In this document: positions 58,951 through 64,000 of the stretch, one piece after another | Layout: each line of letters opens with the position of its first letter | How positions within the stretch are numbered: the stretch's first letter is position 1 | Assembly: GCF_030704535.1 (NCBI RefSeq) | Contig: NC_081823.1 | Location: 26,652,001 to 26,716,000, forward strand | Origin: Vitis vinifera | Taxonomy: Eukaryota; Streptophyta; Magnoliopsida; Vitales; Vitaceae | Direction: 5' to 3' | Length of the DNA stretch: 64,000 nucleotides | The notes under the pieces: generated by a model | Seen by the model: only the letters and a program-made list of their open reading frames with translations | The model's database searches: none | Told to the model about the DNA's origin: nothing | Program-made: the position numbers and the translations under genes

Positions 58951-61900
58951 TCACCCGGTGTATACCCTGAGGCGGTTTCTGATGGGCTCCCGACATATGG
59001 GGCAGTTTGACACTTTTGAAGCACATTCTCTGCAAGTCTGCAAATTGAATAATCGTTATTTAAATAATTGCAATGATATGTGAAGGTGAAGGATAGAGAA
59101 CACAAAACGATAGTCTATATGCAGCTCACCATGTGCCCACAGCCAAAGGCCATGTCCTTTACACTGGTCAGGCAAATTGGGCAGGCCTGCATTGAAGAAG
59201 GTGAAGGATAGAAATCAGTGATCTAAGAGCTGGAATGAATTGAAAGTTCAGAATGGTTAAAAAAAATGGCCTTTATATTTAAAGGTACGGAAAACCTAAG
59301 CATTTTATCATTTATTACCTGGTTTCCTTCATCTCGTGTATTGCTTAGCTGACGAGATGGCATACGAGATGGCATGCGTGATGAGAGGTTGCTTGGCTGA
59401 TGAGATGGCATTCCATAAGGCATTGCGTAAGGTGGAGGTGCATGGCGAGCGTAGGAAGCTGGAGGAGGGCGTGGAACCACCTTCTTTGCTTTCCCGGTTA
59501 CCCGTCTTTGGTCCAACAGAATAATTTAAAATAAGAAAGCATGCAAAAACAGGTCGAATCAAATGTCATTCATGCAAAAGCTGCATCGTATTGGGAGCAT
59601 TCAGAGGTGTGGAAAAAAAAAATCATTCCATGCTTCAGGAGTCATCGTTAAAAATACTAAAATTTTGAAACAGTTTTGCTGTATGAAAACCTGAAAATGA
59701 TCCTCTACCCATACTAAAGGGAAAAAATTCATCTCAAATTATACGAGAAACCAATAATAATAATTCAATTTTAAAGTAATGGCAAGATGTAATCTAAAGA
59801 TAAAACAAAAGTTTTCTGTACTCCCTACCCGAGAATACCAAATTCAACAGTTGCTTTGTACTGGATGGGGATCTCCATAAGAGCAGCAAGAGCAAAAGCT
59901 GTTTCTTTCTCTGAGGGACTTGCATTTTTCGACATAATTGCAGTGAAGTTGACAAACTGCAAACCAAAGAAAAGCATGTAACCAAAAACCCAAACATATA
60001 TTTGAGTAAAACCTGATCGAATTCATTTTGCGCCACTGGTGCACCACCTGAAAATTATCAAATCCACGGGCAGGGATCTTGTCATCAAATTTCTTCATGT
60101 CATCCCAGGGCCCATCGCCAACCCCAACAAGAATGATGGATAGAGGATACGAACTGTTTACAATAAAAACATTAAAATAGGGACTGTCAGTTCAAGTTCT
60201 TTTCCAACTAAATGACTAATGATTAAATACAATTCCACATTGGCAGAGCCATTGTCTATTCAATACATGGTTTTGCTTCTAAGGTTATAGTTTTGCTTCA
60301 GAAGGATAACCTTAGAACAATGATTGCGAAACATTCAATAAAAACTGGAGGAAGTGAACTCTCTACATCATAATTTCTAAATTTAAGATGAAGAAAGCAC
60401 ACCACATCATTTAATTGTGCAGGTCATTTTAGATATCAATATAGTCTACCTCCTTTTCATGTTCTGATGCAATATCAGAACTTCATTGCATGTATGGTCC
60501 GGTAGTTAAAACCATTGAGGGAAAATGCAACCTTGCTTTAGTAACAGCATGAAACAAAATGAAAAAGCAAGAAAACTAAGATGCCAAAACAATAAACTAC
60601 AATAATTCACAAGCAAACAGTGGAAAGGTGGGGCCTATATCCAAACCCTTTGGCTATGTTTGGTCCAAAAAAAAATTGAGGGAAAATGGAAGGAAAAGAA
60701 ATAGAGAGGAAAAATAAAAAGAAAGAAAAATGAAGGAAAATAAAACATAGATTTAAAATTAATAAATTATTTTGATATACTCATTCAAACTTAGTTCTCT
60801 TATTTTTCATCTTCTATATAAAGATTAAATAATTTGGAAATGCATAAGTTTTTAGTTAATTTTGATTCTGTATTTTCCGTGGTAAACCAAAGATGAGAAA
60901 ATCATTTTCTGTAGAATTTTTTTTTTCCTTAGTACTTTCCACAAACTAAACATAGCCTTGATGTCCATAATGTAAAGTACTACAAGTAGCAAAAAATTAG
61001 GTGACTTTACATGGCAAAAACACCCCCATATTTGGACTATGGACACTGCCCTGATCCATGACTGTACTCAACCCATCCACCTCCTTCTTCCACTACCCCA
61101 ACCTATTACACACTTTCAATCTATTTCTGTCTCTTGTACTTAGTGCTCAGAGTGTTTGTTTACTCAGTAAATTTGTCAGGTTGCAGGAGACATCCAAGAA
61201 ATATGTTGATAAGACACATTCCAGAAAGTAAGAATAGTGAATGACAACATGTCATTTCAAAGAGCAAAAGCCCCAGCCCACTTTTTACCCTATCCATCAG
61301 CCAAGAAAGCAGCTAAAAACCTCAACTAACACAACATGCAACAAAAACATGGAAAAAATCTGTGGCAAAAACTGGTCTTTCTGATGTCAAGCTAAAAGGT
61401 ATAGATCAACATCAAAATAGAATTTGACAAAAGAGCATAAAATGTTGCTGAGCTTATCCAGTAGGCCTTACAACAATATTATTAAGAAAACAATTTCATT
61501 AGAGCCATAAACTTGAATTCAACACTACAGCCCTGATTGACACAGCTGTTTGAAAGCTTAAAAGTTCTTTCTGATCAAAAGACTTAAAATGTGCTAGTTG
61601 GCAACTAACACAATTCAAAACTGTAAGAGGTTGAAGGCCTAAAAGCAATTTCTAGTAAAGCTGGGAGTGAGATGCTTTGTGCAAAAGAGCTTCCTGGATA
61701 AATTTTCAGAATTCAAAATTTTTATATATTAAATAGAAAGCTTTTCTTTACAAACATCTTTTAGAGGCACTTTTTTTTGCCTTTTTTTTATAACAAGGAT
61801 GAGAAATCCTTCCAAGACGTACACAATAGTCTATAAAGAGAAGGATTGAAAAGGAGGGTAAGTGTATACTAGTTCACAAGATCAAATCTAACTATAATTC

Positions 61901-63958
61901 ACATAGGTATAAAATTTTCCACAAAAGAAACCATATATCTAGCTCCACGTTTAGCTAATGCATCTGCCACATGATTGCCTAAGTGAGGAGCCCGAGAAAA
62001 GGAACATCCTAACTCTAAAGAAATATCATTAATTTAGTGCAACCACCCATCAAACTTCCATGGTCCTCTTAAAGGGTCCTTAGTTGAAGAGTTCTCTCTT
62101 CCTAAAACTTCATACTTCACTCAAGTATATAGTAAATATTAGCACTCTAAAAATCTCTACATGACTCAAACTCTGTTCTTTAACATAAAACGCGGCCAGT
62201 CCAACATAATCCTCTGCATGCAATCAATTCAACATAAATCAAATAGGATAGGGAAGAACAACACTGAGAGTCAATTGAAGTCCACAACAACAAACAAAAA
62301 TCCATCTATTTGTATGGCTGTACCTTGCAGTAACTATTGAGTTGATTGTTTTCTCTTCCTGTGGACTGAGTTCCTTATCGTTTGCATTGACGCTTCTTGT
62401 AACCTTCATGATACAAGAAATCATTTTGGCACAGAATGTGCATGTGTGTGGATGCAGGTATGTGTATGAATCCATGTTTGTTTATGTTCATGCACACATG
62501 ATTTTGTGTATATGGAAAAGAGAGCTTCAGAAGAGACCTGGCCATCTGCAATGATAACCAAAACATGATATTGTCCACCACTTTTCTCCACAATATCTAT
62601 GGCAGCCTCAACTACTGGGGCGTAAGAAGTTGGCCCTTCAACAAAGTTAAATATATCTATGAAGTTTCGACTGGCTTGAGATAAGAAAGCCACTATAAAC
62701 ATAATCAAACTATCCAAACCAGAAAACAGTCCACAGTTTTGTTGAGAAAAGGAAATAATTGACTGAATATGAAGAATAAAATCAAAGGAGAAAGAAACCA
62801 ACCTGACAGCTGCAAGTTTGGAACTATCCTTTTATAGCAGGCCAAAACTTCTTCAAAGCCATGGCAAGGTGAACGATCATCATGGAAGCTGAACACCTCG
62901 CTATCATGGGTGGTAGCTAAAACAGGATATCAATCCACAGACTACTATAAGAATCATAAATTGATAAGGGCGAACAAGAAAAAATGAAGATATTAAGTTA
63001 TGGAGGATCATGGCCTACCATCACCAAAGCCAAAACAAGGAATTAAGTTATCCTCGTCGAAAGGAGCCAAAGTCTTCCCAATAATAGAAATGGCCTTTTC
63101 ATATGGATTAGGCGTATCACCAATGGCATGCAAACTCCGATTATTGAATGAGGCTTTGCCTTCAATAAAAACATCAATGCGGTGGCTTCCAATAAATGCA
63201 CATTAAAGAAAACAATACATGCATATACGCATGCATATGTACATACATAAACAAATACATGCGTGTACATGTGGTATATGTGCCACATTTTAATTAATAA
63301 ACTTCCAATGTCAATTCAATTCCACTGTCATGCCATCATAATGTGCATGAACAGTGTCACAGCATTGTTGACTCAAAATGCTAGTTAATGAGACAAAGAG
63401 AGAGAAGAATAAAAATAAAAAATAGAAGTGACTGCTATTTGTGTCATTCACAGACATTTTTAAGAAATTCAATCAAGTGCTTCCCACCCCCAAAGTAGCC
63501 TGTGTCAAGTATATACAATGCACTACACAAGATGGAAGATTGTTGATCTATAAGGTTTTAAGTGCAGATTGTAGTATATATAATACACTACCCTAAGTTA
63601 GCCTGGAAGTACAGTAAAGATAAAAAATTCTCAATCTATATGGTTTTAAGTGTGGATTGTAGTATCTTTTTCCCACATGGTAGGGTTCTTTTCACAAACC
63701 AAAACAAACACCCCCCTGACCCCCAACCCAACATACTTATCTAGATAAAAAATCTTAAATACAATAAGTATGACTAAACAATTCAAATGCTTCCCTGATA
63801 GTGTAGAATTAACAATCAATCCTATGAAACAAACAAACAAAGGATGGTGTTTTCTGCCCATTGATTGACATACCTGTCCATTCATTGCTTTTAGTGAAAT
63901 CGATTCCAATAATAAGATTTGATGATTCCAAACCTGACTCCCTCAATGCATTTGTAAC
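58951..63958 (-). CDS. RGLG: E3 ubiquitin ligase RGLG-type (copine/vWA + RING), 5' end outside window
   Basis: Ten exons on -: 63874-63958, 63019-63159, 62803-62916, 62538-62635, 62324-62403, 60048-60153, 59829-59956, 59319-59505, 59130-59186 and 58951-59037 (1083 nt, 360 aa plus stop). Phases are consistent throughout. The copine-type vWA domain starts [20 protein letters not shown], with a MIDAS-like D-F-T-K-S, then continues [52 protein letters not shown] and [18 protein letters not shown] Pro/Met/Ser-rich linker (exon 59319-59505) leads to a C3HC4 RING split over the last two exons (CPIC, FGCGHM, TCREC, NCPIC), ending RNRLRVYTG. Family members are membrane-associated RING ligases, known in Arabidopsis for K63-type chains and roles in auxin, drought and ABA responses; which paralogue this is cannot be told. 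At least one upstream exon is missing at the window edge. The 2.2-kb intron 60154-62323 carries a MITE. Confidence 0.94.
60652..60957. mobile_element. MITE, family A copy 2 (in an RGLG intron)
   Basis: Left GGCTATGTTTGGTCC; right end CACAAACTAAACATAGCC. The interior matches the copy at 13364-13681 (GAGGGAAAATGGAAGG, ATAATTTGGAAATGCATAAG against ATAATTTGAAAACATATAAG, CCTTAGTACTT). 306 bp, non-coding, no clear target duplication. Confidence 0.8.
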
Positions 63959-64000
63959 CTGTAATATAAAATAAAAATAAAAATATTTCAAAACTTATAG

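Overview
This is a stretch of plant nuclear DNA. It has GT-AG spliced genes with short exons, an R2R3-MYB, a NAC factor and an RGLG-type RING ligase, and dense LTR, LINE, Mutator-like and MITE insertions in AT-rich DNA. The gene and repeat types fit a woody eudicot, and grapevine (Vitis) is my best guess. That is inference from family resemblance, not from a search.

Layout. 1-9190: an almost complete Mutator-like element (MULE). It carries a decayed DUF1985/Ulp1-protease gene (+) and a decayed MULE transposase (-) that converge on a 73-bp tandem repeat holding a 20-bp palindrome; its outer left end lies before the window. 9191-15606: AT-rich DNA with one MITE. 15607-16807: intact three-exon R2R3-MYB gene (+). 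17745-25450: two decayed copies of one Ty1/copia family, separated by AT-rich DNA and a CACTA-like non-autonomous element. 26293-29239: intact four-exon NAC gene (-). 29240-32800: non-coding. 32801-47460: a Ty1/copia element with AGGGT target duplications that has itself been hit by three TG..CA insertions. Each insertion has its own 5-bp duplication, and one contains an intronless copy of part of a tomosyn-like WD40 gene. 48547-58329: a small conserved two-exon gene (+) whose single intron has grown to 9.4 kb by taking in a LINE with no ORF2, a LINE 3' end, a MITE-like element and an apparently young LTR element. 58951 to beyond 63958: the 3' ten exons of an RGLG E3 ligase (-).

The most striking object is the LTR element at 52371-55217. 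Two apparently identical 575-bp LTRs, a tRNA-Met primer site and a polypurine tract flank a single open frame that fuses Gag (retrotransposon gag domain plus zinc knuckle) directly to a chromodomain. There is no protease, reverse transcriptase, RNase H or integrase. Its LTRs carry perfect three-unit heat-shock elements upstream of a TATA box in the element's own orientation, and a second TATA box faces the other way. I read it as a recently moved, non-autonomous, chromodomain-bearing TR-GAG-type element that may be heat responsive.

The host genes look functionally independent: MYB and NAC are transcription factors, RGLG is a ubiquitin ligase, and the small gene is a putative single-pass membrane protein. 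The rest of the window is mostly a record of nested transposition.
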